From Knoellia aerolata DSM 18566 (lineage in GTDB: Bacteria > Actinomycetota > Actinomycetes > Actinomycetales > Dermatophilaceae), in assembly GCF_000768695.1 (NCBI RefSeq), contig NZ_AVPL01000026.1, positions 1 to 47,789 on the forward strand: 47,789 bases of DNA. Direction: 5' to 3'. This document shows, piece by piece, positions 25,202-33,031 of the stretch. A model generated the notes under the pieces. It worked only from the letters and a program-made list of their open reading frames with translations, was not told the origin of the DNA and ran no database searches. The translations under genes and the position numbers were made by a program. Positions within the stretch are counted from its first letter, which is position 1, and the number at the start of each line of letters is the position of its first letter.

Positions 25202-25326
25202 CGACCAACCTGCCGTTCGCCGGCGACCCGGGCCTTGCCGTCGCAACCAGCGAGCACGAACAGTCCTCTGGCTACGAAACAGCCAAGAGCGTCAACGCCG
25301 AACAAACGAAGGAGACACGGCCTTGA
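25198..25326 (+). CDS. 42-codon linking ORF between lspA and cadD
   Basis: Starts with ATG overlapping the lspA stop (ATGA) and ends with TGA at 25324-25326 overlapping the TTG start of cadD (TTGA). The product MTTNLPFAGDPGLAVATSEH... is polar and ends in ETKETRP-like charged residues; no family recognised. Overlaps at both ends suggest it is translated at least to pass ribosomes to cadD. It could be only a coupling leader. Confidence 0.5.
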   Translation: MTTNLPFAGDPGLAVATSEHEQSSGYETAKSVNAEQTKETRP

Positions 25327-25910
25327 TCACCTCCGCGTTGCAGGCGATTGGCCTGTTCTTGGTCACGAACATCGACGACGTCATTGTTCTGTCCCTGTTC
25401 TTCGCACGCGGAGCCCGCCAACGGGGTACCACCACCAAGATCGTCGTCGGGCAGTACCTCGGTTTCGGTGGCATCCTCCTGGCCTCACTCGCGGTGACCT
25501 TCGGAGCGGGACTGTTCCTTCCTGACGGCGCCATCCCGTACTTCGGCCTCATCCCACTCCTGCTGGGGGGCTACGCCGCGTGGCAGGTGTGGCGCAACGC
25601 GGACGACGACGACAGCGTCGCGGACACGCCGATCAGCGCCCTCACCGTGGCCGCAGTCACCTTCGCCAACGGTGGAGACAACATCGGGGTTTACGTGCCG
25701 GTCTTCCTCACCGTCGGCGCCGGCGCCCTCGTCGCCTATTGCGTCGTGTTCTTGGCCCTGGTAGTCGTTCTCGTCCTGGCCGCCAAATTCGTGGCCACCC
25801 GCAGGCCGATCGCAGAGGTGCTGGAGCGTTGGGAGCACATCTTGTTCCCGCTCGTCCTCATCGTTCTTGGCCTCGTCATCCTGATCGAGGGCGGCGCATT
25901 CGGCCTCTGA
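25323..25910 (+). CDS. cadD: CadD-family cadmium resistance transporter
   Basis: 195 aa, five or six helices. CadD fingerprints are FLVTNIDDVIVLSLFF near the start and FANGGDNIGVYVPVF in the middle, both with buried Asp. It probably exports Cd(II). The TTG at 25323 is selected because GAAGGAGACACGGCC precedes it and because the family begins a few residues before helix 1. Last gene of cmtR-ATPase-lspA-ORF-cadD. Confidence 0.92.
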   Translation: MITSALQAIGLFLVTNIDDVIVLSLFFARGARQRGTTTKIVVGQYLGFGGILLASLAVTFGAGLFLPDGAIPYFGLIPLLLGGYAAWQVWRNADDDDSVADTPISALTVAAVTFANGGDNIGVYVPVFLTVGAGALVAYCVVFLALVVVLVLAAKFVATRRPIAEVLERWEHILFPLVLIVLGLVILIEGGAFGL

Positions 25911-25954
25911 CCCCTTGGCGGTACGCCGACCGGGCGCAGGCGGGACATGCGCCC

Positions 25955-26090
25955 GCGGCTTCGCCCGAGACAAGCCGGCCCACCACGCCGACCCAAAGAA
26001 CTCTGCTCTGGCGCACCTGCTGGCGTCACGAATGATCCGCCGGGGGCGGCGCGGGCACGTAGGCCCACCCCGGGCACGGCAGAGCCGGGC
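25955..26090 (+). pseudogene. Scrambled DUF305 gene pieces
   Basis: GGFARDKPAHHADP (from 25955) matches AGFARDMQAHHAQA of the intact DUF305 protein, and the following LLASRMIRRG... at DNA level matches the intact gene's segment for LLASGMIGWGASRTWAHPGD. In the intact gene the second piece comes before the first, so the order is inverted. The remaining gap to 26294 has no gene I can support. Confidence 0.55.
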
Positions 26091-26294
26091 GTGGCCAGCA
26101 GGTAGCGCGGCGTTGTCGGGCACGTGAACGACGCGTCGTGGCTGTAGATAGCGAACGCCCACGTGTCGGGTGTGCGCCGGTAGCGCGGAGCTTCTGGAGG
26201 ATGCTGGGATACGTCCTGTCCGGCGACGTCCGCGGGCCATTGTGGTGCTGAGGGTCCTCTTGGTGGGAGGCTGTGCGGCAAGTGAGGAGCCGCT

Positions 26295-26453
26295 ATGCGC
26301 GCCAGCACCATTGGGAATGTGGTCGAACCCGTTGGGACGTGTGGCTGTTGCGGCCGTCAGCGCCGCCGACTCGCTGAGCTCGGGTCGACACCGGGCGTGT
26401 ACATCTGCCGGGCGTGCGCGCTGTGGGCGTGGCGGCGAGCGTCCCGCCGATGA
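26295..26453 (+). CDS. ClpX-type C4 zinc-finger microprotein
   Basis: 52 aa with CGCC, 20 or so residues, then VYICRACALW. Four Cys in this spacing plus GVYIC match the N-terminal zinc-binding domain of ClpX (CSFCG...GVYICDECV). No ATPase part follows. GAGGAG lies 7 nt before the ATG. It ends 3 bp before the convergent merR stop. Stand-alone ClpX zinc fingers may act as adaptors or protein-binding modules; here the role is unknown. Confidence 0.62.
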   Translation: MRASTIGNVVEPVGTCGCCGRQRRRLAELGSTPGVYICRACALWAWRRASRR

Positions 26454-26456
26454 CCG

Positions 26457-26855
26457 TTAGCCGCTCGGGATGATGTGGCAGACGCCGTCCTCGAGGCAGG
26501 CCGAGGGGTCGAGGGTGGCAGCGCGGTTCCGGAGCCGGCGGACCTCCGCCCGGGTCGCCTGGAGTTCGGCGATGCGCTCGTCGAGCGTGGCTGCGTGCCG
26601 ATCGAGCAGCGCTGTGACATGCAGGCACGGTGGGCCTTGGTCCTCACGGACTGCCATGACGGTGCGGATCTCCGCGAGAGTGAGACCGGCGGCTTGCGCG
26701 GCCCGCACGAAAGCCAGCCGGGCAAGGGCAGTCCCGTCGTAGTCCCGGTATCCCGTCGCGGTTCGTGCGGGTCGGGGAAGGACCCCCGCCTGCTCGTAGA
26801 AGCGCAGCGCCTTGGTCGTGACACCGGCGCGCTTGGCCAGCTCCCCGATTTGCAC
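26457..26855 (-). CDS. merR: MerR-family mercury-responsive regulator
   Basis: 132 aa. Winged helix at 1-70 (MQIGELAKRAGVTTKALRFY), a long dimerisation helix and three Cys: Cys77 (GPPCLHV), Cys120 and Cys126. Three Cys in these places correspond to the Hg(II) site of MerR, though the C-terminal pair is closer (x5) than in Tn501 MerR (x8). Divergent from merA with the operator between. GTG start at 26855; a TAGGCT -10 box lies 6 nt upstream, implying a leaderless mRNA. Confidence 0.85.
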   Translation of the reverse strand: MQIGELAKRAGVTTKALRFYEQAGVLPRPARTATGYRDYDGTALARLAFVRAAQAAGLTLAEIRTVMAVREDQGPPCLHVTALLDRHAATLDERIAELQATRAEVRRLRNRAATLDPSACLEDGVCHIIPSG

Positions 26856-26872
26856 CTCCGCAGCCTACAACC

Positions 26873-26904
26873 TTGACCTTCCCGTGCGCTGGAACCTTTA
26901 CGGT
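26873..26904 (+). promoter_or_regulatory. merA promoter with MerR-type operator
   Basis: TTGACC (-35, 26873-26878) and TACGGT (-10, 26899-26904) are separated by 20 bp, the over-long spacer typical of MerR-activated promoters. Within the spacer ACCTTCC and TGGAACC form the usual dyad. The -10 box is 6 nt from the merA ATG. Confidence 0.7.
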
Positions 26905-26910
26905 CTGGTG

Positions 26911-28290
26911 ATGGACAACGAGGGCACGTGGGACCTGGTCGTGATCGGTACGGGTGGCGCAGCGATGGCCGCCGGGATCGAGGCCAGATCACGCGGGAAG
27001 TCCGTCCTGCTGGTGGAGCACGGCGTCCTCGGCGGGACGTGCCTCAACGTCGGCTGCATCCCGAGCAAGAACCTGCTCGCAGCCGCCGACCGCCGGCACC
27101 AGGCGATGGTCAGCCCCTTCCCGAGCGTCCCGACCGGTGCCGCACTCGTGGATCTGCCGGCACTGATGGCGCAGAAGCATGACCTGATCGACCGACTGCG
27201 GCAGGCCAAGTACACCCACGTGGCAGACGCCCACGGTTTCCGGGTCAAGTACGGCCACGCCCGCTTCATCGACCAGGAGACGCTGGAGGTCGACGGCGAG
27301 CGGGTCGCCGCCCGAGCCTACGTCGTCGCAACAGGCTCGGCAGCGCACGTTCCGGACTTGGGGGGCATGGACACGGTCGACCCGCTGACCAGCACGACCG
27401 CGATGGAGCAGCAGAACCTGCCCGGGTCGATGGTGGTCGTCGGCGGCGGGTACGTCGGTCTGGAGCAGGCTCAGCTCTGGGCCCACTTGGGTGTGCGCGT
27501 CACGGTTGTCGGACGATTGGCGCCACACGCCGAGCCAGAGGTCGCCGACGTGCTCCGTGAGGTCTTCGCCGACGATGGCATCACCGTCGTCGAGGAGCGT
27601 GCCGTCGCTGTGGAACGCACCGGCAACGGCGACGTTCTGGTCCGGACCGACCTCGGCCACGAAGTGACCGGACACCGACTGCTGATAGCGACCGGTCGGC
27701 GCGCGAACACCAACGGCCTCGGGCTGGATGCCGCCGGGATCAGCACCGACGACCGCGGATTCATCACGGTCGACCGGTATCAGCGCACCAGCAACCCGCG
27801 GGTCCATGCCGCCGGCGACGTGTCCGGCGCCGCGCAGCACGTGTACGTGGCGGCTCAGACCGGACACGCGTCGGCTGCAGGAGCCCTGGGCCAGCCCACC
27901 ACAGTCGACTACCGGGGGCTGCCGGCGGTGACGTTCACGACTCCACAGCTGGCCAGCGCAGGGCTTACAGAAGAGCAAGCTCTGGCCGCCGGGTACGACT
28001 GCGTTTGCCGGGTCCTGGGCGCGCAGGACATCCCACGGGCCCTCGTCAACCGCGACACCCGCGGTGTCCTCAAGCTCGTCGTAGCCGCGGGCACCGGCAG
28101 GGTTCTGGGCGTTCATGCCGCGCTCGACGGCGCCGGGGACGTGATGCTGGCTGCGACCTACGCGATCAAATACGGCCTGACCGTTGATCAGCTCGCCGAC
28201 ACCTGGGCGCCGTACCTGACGATGAGCGAGGCTCTGCGAATCTGCGCCGGCCTATTCCGCAGCGACAAACCGACGAGTTGCTGCGCGTGA
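26911..28290 (+). CDS. merA: Mercuric reductase
   Basis: 459-aa flavoprotein that reduces Hg(II) to Hg(0) with NAD(P)H. FAD-binding GTGGAAMAAG at the start, redox pair Cys44 and Cys49 (GGTCLNVGCIPSK), a second nucleotide-binding GGGYVGLE and the C-terminal Cys457-Cys458 pair (PTSCCA) that takes Hg(II) in. The N-terminal HMA (NmerA) domain of many enzymes is absent. WAPYLTMSEAL near the end holds the conserved Tyr. No mercury transporter gene (merT/P) is adjacent. Confidence 0.95.
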   Translation: MDNEGTWDLVVIGTGGAAMAAGIEARSRGKSVLLVEHGVLGGTCLNVGCIPSKNLLAAADRRHQAMVSPFPSVPTGAALVDLPALMAQKHDLIDRLRQAKYTHVADAHGFRVKYGHARFIDQETLEVDGERVAARAYVVATGSAAHVPDLGGMDTVDPLTSTTAMEQQNLPGSMVVVGGGYVGLEQAQLWAHLGVRVTVVGRLAPHAEPEVADVLREVFADDGITVVEERAVAVERTGNGDVLVRTDLGHEVTGHRLLIATGRRANTNGLGLDAAGISTDDRGFITVDRYQRTSNPRVHAAGDVSGAAQHVYVAAQTGHASAAGALGQPTTVDYRGLPAVTFTTPQLASAGLTEEQALAAGYDCVCRVLGAQDIPRALVNRDTRGVLKLVVAAGTGRVLGVHAALDGAGDVMLAATYAIKYGLTVDQLADTWAPYLTMSEALRICAGLFRSDKPTSCCA

Positions 28291-28434
28291 CCGGCTAGCG
28301 GGACTGAGCGTGTCAAGTGAGAAGTAGCCACCGTACCGGGCTGAGCTGACCTCAACTGACGGCGTGGTTCGGATTAGCGCTGTGCTTACATCCGTTACGG
28401 AGGTACGGGTGAACCGTGGTCTCATTCAAGCTCG

Positions 28435-29013
28435 ATGAGTGATGGGCCGGACGGTTTGGGGTGGGCGCTGGGCAGGGTTGGGCCGTTGGGCGTGCACGCT
28501 TCCGACGACCAAGTGGCGCCGCGGGTCGCGGAGTCCCAAGACCTGTTCTTGACAGCCCTGAATTCGGTGGAGTTGGCCGGAGCGACGCCCATGTTCGCCT
28601 GCTGCTCGGGGTGGGACCGCACTGTGACCACCCGCCTGTTGTCCGACGAAGTCGGGCCGCAAGCCGCCTGCGGTCCCATCAACCATGGAGCACACCAGCG
28701 CGGACACCCGTTCGACCCGCTCGAGCATCGTCTCGTCATCGCCGTAGGCGACTGCACGACCGCGATCCGCATCAGAGGTTCTCCCCGCTCCGCTGGCCGA
28801 GCTGCGCCAGCCGCTCGTTGTAGGCGCGCAGCGCGGCGTCGTCGTCACGGGCGGCCTGGCGGTCGAGCCGGACGGTCTCTTGGCGGTCGCGACGGAACCA
28901 CTGGCGCGCGACGAGGATCGCGAGGACGAGGGTCGGCGCCTCACCGAAGCCCCACGCGATCTCGCCGGCCCGCTCCTGGTCGGCGAGCAGCGGCGGCCCC
29001 CACGGCAGGTTGA
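28435..29013 (+). CDS. Hypothetical ORF, probably truncated
   Basis: The first 112 codons (to about 28770) have strong G/C third positions and look coding: MSDGPDGLGWALG..., then LFLTALNSVELAG and FACCSGWDRTV. The remainder is antisense to the copD-ctaG gene and is unlikely to be real, so the gene was probably cut at about 28770 by a recombination joint. No family recognised. Confidence 0.35.
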   Translation: MSDGPDGLGWALGRVGPLGVHASDDQVAPRVAESQDLFLTALNSVELAGATPMFACCSGWDRTVTTRLLSDEVGPQAACGPINHGAHQRGHPFDPLEHRLVIAVGDCTTAIRIRGSPRSAGRAAPAARCRRAARRRRHGRPGGRAGRSLGGRDGTTGARRGSRGRGSAPHRSPTRSRRPAPGRRAAAAPTAG

Positions 29014-30748
29014 CCTGCTCAAAGAAGTCCGGCGCAAGGACGAACGTCGTGCCGGTGAGGGCGACCCCGAAGAACGCGTGGAAGGTGATCGTCGCGAAGA
29101 GGATGAACAGCAGGATCGCCGGCGACCACTTCGGCGGCCCCGGGTCGATGCCGATGAGCACCCACGTGAAGAGGTACCCGGTGAGAAAGAAGTGGGCCAG
29201 CATGAGCAGGTGGCCCGAGTGCGTGGTGAGCGCGAGCTCGAACAGCGGCGACCAGTAGAACGCCGCGAGGCTGGCGAAGAAGAGCACGGCCGCGACGACC
29301 GGGTTGGCTAGCACCCGCATGGCGCGCGAGTGCACGACCTGGAGGATGACCTCGCGCGGCCCCCACGTCCGGTCGGGCCGCGTGGGCAGGGCGCGCAGCG
29401 CGAGGGTAAGCGGCGCCGCCGGGACGAGCAACAGTGGCACGACCATGGCGACGACCATGTGCATGACCATGTGCACCGAGAACTGGACCCGGCCCCAGAT
29501 GTCCGGCGCGCCACTGGTCGCCCAGACGAAGGCGAGCCAGCCCAGCGCCCAGAGCACCGTCCGGTGGACCGGCCACGAGTCACCGCGACGGGCCAGGCGA
29601 CGGACGCCTGCGGCATACACACCGATCGACACCAGGGCGATGGCGACCATGAGCCAGTTGGGGCGCCACGCGGTGAGCCAGTCCGCCGCCGACATCGGCC
29701 CCGGGTCGGGGAAGCCGGTGAGGGAGAGCACCGCACTGGCCGCGAGCTCGGTGTCGGGCACCGGCGGAGGGGTCCTGCTGAGGACCGCCCCGAGCCCGAA
29801 CGCGGCCGCCATCAGGGCCAGCTCGACGAGGACCAGCCGGGCAAAGCCGCGGCCGTCGCGCTCGATGCTGGCGATGACCCGGCGCCGCTGCTGCCAGCCC
29901 ATCAACCCCAGCGCGACGAGGATCAGCGTCTTCGCGACAACCATGGCGCCGTAAGCAGAGGCGATGCCCTCGATCGAGCCGACGCGGATAACCGCCTGCT
30001 GCAACCCCGTGAGGGCGACGGCGGCGTAGGCCCACCCCGCGAGCACCGAGTAGCGCGAGACGGTGGCGCCGAGGTCGGACCCGATGCTCTGCTGCATCAC
30101 CGCGAGCGCGAGCAGGCCTCCGACCCAAACGCTGACCGCGACGAGGTGCACGCCGAGCGAGTTGACCGCGTCCTCGTGGCTCGCGCTGCCCGCGCTGTGT
30201 CCCGTCAGCGCGACGATAACGATGCCGGCCAGTGCCAGGGCGGCCAGCCAGGCGTATGCGGCCCGTGACTGTGCCAGCAGGGCGCCGATCGTCACGGCCA
30301 GGGCGGCCCCGGTCGTGATGGACAGCACCCGCGTCGCCTCGAGAGACCAGACGAAGGTGAGGAACTGCCGCGCCAGCTCGGGGTCTGCCAGCCGGAGGCC
30401 GGCGAGCGAGGCGAAGGTGAGGAAGGTGCCGAGCCCGGAGGCGACGAACCAGATGAGACCGGTGACCGCGGCGAGCCGGCAGGCCTGCTGTCGTCGCTGC
30501 GTGGTGCGCCGCTCCGGCACAAGGAAGGCAGCGAGCAGCAGCAGGCCCAGGGTCATCGCAGAGGCAAGGTCACTGGCGACGCGGGCCAGCGGCAGACCCC
30601 AGCGCACGAGCGGCCCCGGGTCGTCGAGCACCAACGGTGCGATCACTCCCGAGAGCGAGGCCGCGACCAGGGTCACCGCCAGCGCACTCAGGGTGACGAC
30701 GGCGACCGGTCCGGTCGCCGTGCGCGTCTCGACGGCGGTGGAGCTCAT
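28772..30748 (-). CDS. CopD-CtaG fusion: copper transport and cytochrome oxidase assembly membrane protein
   Basis: 658 aa, about 16 helices. The first half is CopD-like, with [31 protein letters not shown] and [11 protein letters not shown] containing the His expected to bind copper. The second half is a caa3 CtaG domain with [27 protein letters not shown] and [13 protein letters not shown]. CtaG-type proteins supply Cu to cytochrome c oxidase. Fusions of this kind are common in actinobacteria. ATG 30748 used; ATG 30766 is also possible and neither has a clear ribosome site. Confidence 0.92.
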   Translation of the reverse strand: MSSTAVETRTATGPVAVVTLSALAVTLVAASLSGVIAPLVLDDPGPLVRWGLPLARVASDLASAMTLGLLLLAAFLVPERRTTQRRQQACRLAAVTGLIWFVASGLGTFLTFASLAGLRLADPELARQFLTFVWSLEATRVLSITTGAALAVTIGALLAQSRAAYAWLAALALAGIVIVALTGHSAGSASHEDAVNSLGVHLVAVSVWVGGLLALAVMQQSIGSDLGATVSRYSVLAGWAYAAVALTGLQQAVIRVGSIEGIASAYGAMVVAKTLILVALGLMGWQQRRRVIASIERDGRGFARLVLVELALMAAAFGLGAVLSRTPPPVPDTELAASAVLSLTGFPDPGPMSAADWLTAWRPNWLMVAIALVSIGVYAAGVRRLARRGDSWPVHRTVLWALGWLAFVWATSGAPDIWGRVQFSVHMVMHMVVAMVVPLLLVPAAPLTLALRALPTRPDRTWGPREVILQVVHSRAMRVLANPVVAAVLFFASLAAFYWSPLFELALTTHSGHLLMLAHFFLTGYLFTWVLIGIDPGPPKWSPAILLFILFATITFHAFFGVALTGTTFVLAPDFFEQVNLPWGPPLLADQERAGEIAWGFGEAPTLVLAILVARQWFRRDRQETVRLDRQAARDDDAALRAYNERLAQLGQRSGENL

Positions 30749-30893
30749 GCCCGACAGCCTAGGCATGTAAATGCGGGCTTGGCCCGGCTGCCCCAGCGCC
30801 CTGCCGGCCCGGCGAACCCGCCGCACGCAGTGGAGATGGATCGCGGCATGCCATGCGCTTCATCGGCTGCGCCGATTTGCGAGACTCTGGCAT

Positions 30894-31227
30894 ATGACCG
30901 TCCTGAAGTCTTTGCTCTTGTTCGCCCTCGCTGCGCTCTCGGAAATCGGTGGGGCATGCTGGTCTGGCAAGGAGTTCGCGAACACAAGGGTTGGATCTGG
31001 GTCGGCGCCGGAGTTATCGCACTGGGCCTGTATGGGTTTGTTGCCACTCTGCAGGACGACGGGAACTTCGGTCGCATTCTGGCCGCGTACGGCGGCGTTT
31101 TCGTTGCCGGATCTTAGCTTGGGGGATGGTGCTGGACGGGTTCAGGCCAGACCGCTATGACGTCACCGGCGCGCTCATCTGCCTCGTCGGCGTTGCGGTC
31201 ATCATGTACGCCCCCAGGGCCGCATGA
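30894..31227 (+). pseudogene. ynfA: YnfA/UPF0060 family gene with two frameshifts
   Basis: Almost full-length (about 110 codons) but read in three frames: [21 protein letters not shown], then [20 protein letters not shown] to VFVAGS, then [19 protein letters not shown] to MYAPRAA. Breaks at about 30956 (GCATGCTGG, one G short) and 31113 (TCTTAGCTT, one T short) are single-base losses. YnfA proteins are four-helix small membrane proteins of the drug/metabolite transporter type. Sequencing error cannot be excluded. Confidence 0.85.
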
Positions 31228-31276
31228 GCCACTGCCGCGGCAGGCGTTGACGCCAGGCGAGGTGGTGCCTGCTGGA

Positions 31277-31903
31277 TCACTTCAGCAGCGTCACCCAGTA
31301 GTCCCAGAACTGGACCAAGATCAGTCCGGCGATGAGTACGAGCCAAACAATCACCAAGCTGGGGGCATAGGACCCGATGGCCTCCGCCCGCCGTGGGAGT
31401 CCGAGTCGGCCGCTCGTGACGTTCTGAGTGGTTGCCGCCACGAACGCGGTGATGGCTGTGACCCACACGACCATGCAGTAGGGACACAGCGCCTCGATGC
31501 GATAAAGGCTCTGGAAGATGAGCCAGTGCACGAACACGACCCCGAAGGTGGTCCCGGCCTGGATACCCCACCAGAACCACCTCGGCAGGGTAAGCCGGGT
31601 CAGCAGGATCACGCCGATGGTCAGGAGGCCTGTGAAACCGGCGACGCCGAGGATGGGGTTGGGGAACCCGAAGGCTTCGGCTTGGTCGGTGTTCATGACC
31701 GAGCCGCAGGACAGCACCGGGTTGATGCTGCAGGAGGGGACGTAGGACGAGTCCTTGAGCAGGGCGATCTTCTCGACGAGGAGGGTGAACGCCGCCGCCA
31801 GTCCGACGATGCCGGCGAGCACGAACGACCATGCCGTGCCCCGTCCCGCTTGGGTTCCTGCTTCTGTCTGAACGGGCGATCGGGCCTGCAGGGTCTCAGC
31901 CAT
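31277..31903 (-). CDS. Vitamin K epoxide reductase family protein (VKOR)
   Basis: 208 aa, about five helices. Loop Cys58 and Cys66 (CSINPVLSCGSVM) and the active-site CPYC (140-143, ALCPYCMVVW) are complete. Bacterial VKOR reoxidises DsbA with menaquinone. It overlaps the DsbA-like gene by 8 bp, so the pair forms a disulfide-forming module. Confidence 0.93.
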   Translation of the reverse strand: MAETLQARSPVQTEAGTQAGRGTAWSFVLAGIVGLAAAFTLLVEKIALLKDSSYVPSCSINPVLSCGSVMNTDQAEAFGFPNPILGVAGFTGLLTIGVILLTRLTLPRWFWWGIQAGTTFGVVFVHWLIFQSLYRIEALCPYCMVVWVTAITAFVAATTQNVTSGRLGLPRRAEAIGSYAPSLVIVWLVLIAGLILVQFWDYWVTLLK

Positions 31904-32585
31904 TGAGCGCGGCGTCGATCTTGTCGCGGAAGTCCTGCGTCGACGTCGGTTCGAGCTTCTTGCCGTTCAGGAAGAAGGTGGGCGTTCCCTGGACGCCGAG
32001 GTCGAGACCGTCCTGCCGGTCCCGCTCCACCCTTTCCAGAGTCGCCTTGTCGGCAACGGCCTTGTCGTAGGCCGCCATGTCGAGACCCAGTTCGTCCGCG
32101 AAGCCGCGGAACACGGGGGCCTTGGACTCCTGCTGCTCACCCCACGTGGCCTGGGTGTCGTACATGCGCTTGTACATCTCCTCGAACTTGCCCTGCTGGG
32201 CGGCGGCTTCCACGGCGACCGCAGAGTTGACCGCGTTGGCGTGGCTGTCAATGGGGAAGTAGCGCACGACGAAGTCGACCTTGCCTGCGTAGGTAGCCCG
32301 CATCTCCTCCACGAGGGGATAGGCCGCACGGCACGCCTCGCACTCGAAGTCCAGGAACTCGACGAGGACGACTTTGCCTGTTCCTGCCGCTCCGAGACGG
32401 TGGCTGTCGTCGCGCACGAGTTTGCCGGTCGCCGTCCCGGTCGCGGCAGCGTCGGCACGGTCAGAGGGGTTGGCCGTCTTGGCACCAAGGGTCAGGGCAG
32501 CAGTGACGAGCGCGACGAATGCCGCTATGACGAGTGACGAGACGATGACGTTGCGTTTCACGGGGCTTGTCTTCGGGGCCTTCAT
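31896..32585 (-). CDS. DsbA-like disulfide oxidoreductase, membrane anchored
   Basis: 229 aa. A signal anchor (residues about 12-34) and a thioredoxin/DsbA fold with CEAC at 82-85 (FLDFECEACRAAYP) and cis-Pro in GVQGTPTFFLNG. Oxidises thiols of exported proteins and is recharged by the VKOR downstream. ATG 32585 is used because GGAG lies 8 nt upstream; in-frame starts at 32594 and 32600 exist. Confidence 0.9.
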   Translation of the reverse strand: MKAPKTSPVKRNVIVSSLVIAAFVALVTAALTLGAKTANPSDRADAAATGTATGKLVRDDSHRLGAAGTGKVVLVEFLDFECEACRAAYPLVEEMRATYAGKVDFVVRYFPIDSHANAVNSAVAVEAAAQQGKFEEMYKRMYDTQATWGEQQESKAPVFRGFADELGLDMAAYDKAVADKATLERVERDRQDGLDLGVQGTPTFFLNGKKLEPTSTQDFRDKIDAALNG

Positions 32586-32683
32586 GAGGGACATCTCCAA
32601 GGCAGGGCGAAAGGGGCATGGGTTCGGTTCAGCGAACGGGTGAGAGTGGGTTCAGGTTCCGCCCGGGGGCACGGGGTGATTGG

Positions 32684-33031
32684 TCAGCGGTCGGCGAGGA
32701 TCTCGGCGAGGTCGGCTGGGACGGGCATTGGTTGCATCAGCGAGACGGTCGCCCGGCCGGTGTTGCCCTCGGGGTAGCGCCCGAGGGCGGATCCTGGAGC
32801 GGCGACCAGGAGTCGGACGACCTGTCCTATCGCTTCGTGCCGGTCGCCCTCCCTCAAAGCGACCCGAAGCATCACTCCATGCGCGAGCGTGTGCGGCCAC
32901 GGCCACGGCTGGGAGAGGATGTGGGCCCGCTCCAGCGCAGCCCAACGCTGCTCGCTTGTCGTCGACGTCCGCGCCGCGCTCAGTTCCGCGTCGAACGCCG
33001 TCCGGACGACAGCGGGCATCCGGCGGCTCAC
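32684..33031 (-). CDS. DUF3703 protein
   Basis: 115 aa soluble protein with the DUF3703 pattern AALERAHILSQPWPWPHTLAH then GVMLRVALREGDRHE. Function unknown; family members often accompany heavy-metal efflux genes. GTG start at 33031 overlaps the stop of the upstream cation transporter (GTGA). Several His in WPHTLAHG could bind metal, but that is a guess. Last gene of the cadC operon. Confidence 0.8.
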   Translation of the reverse strand: MSRRMPAVVRTAFDAELSAARTSTTSEQRWAALERAHILSQPWPWPHTLAHGVMLRVALREGDRHEAIGQVVRLLVAAPGSALGRYPEGNTGRATVSLMQPMPVPADLAEILADR

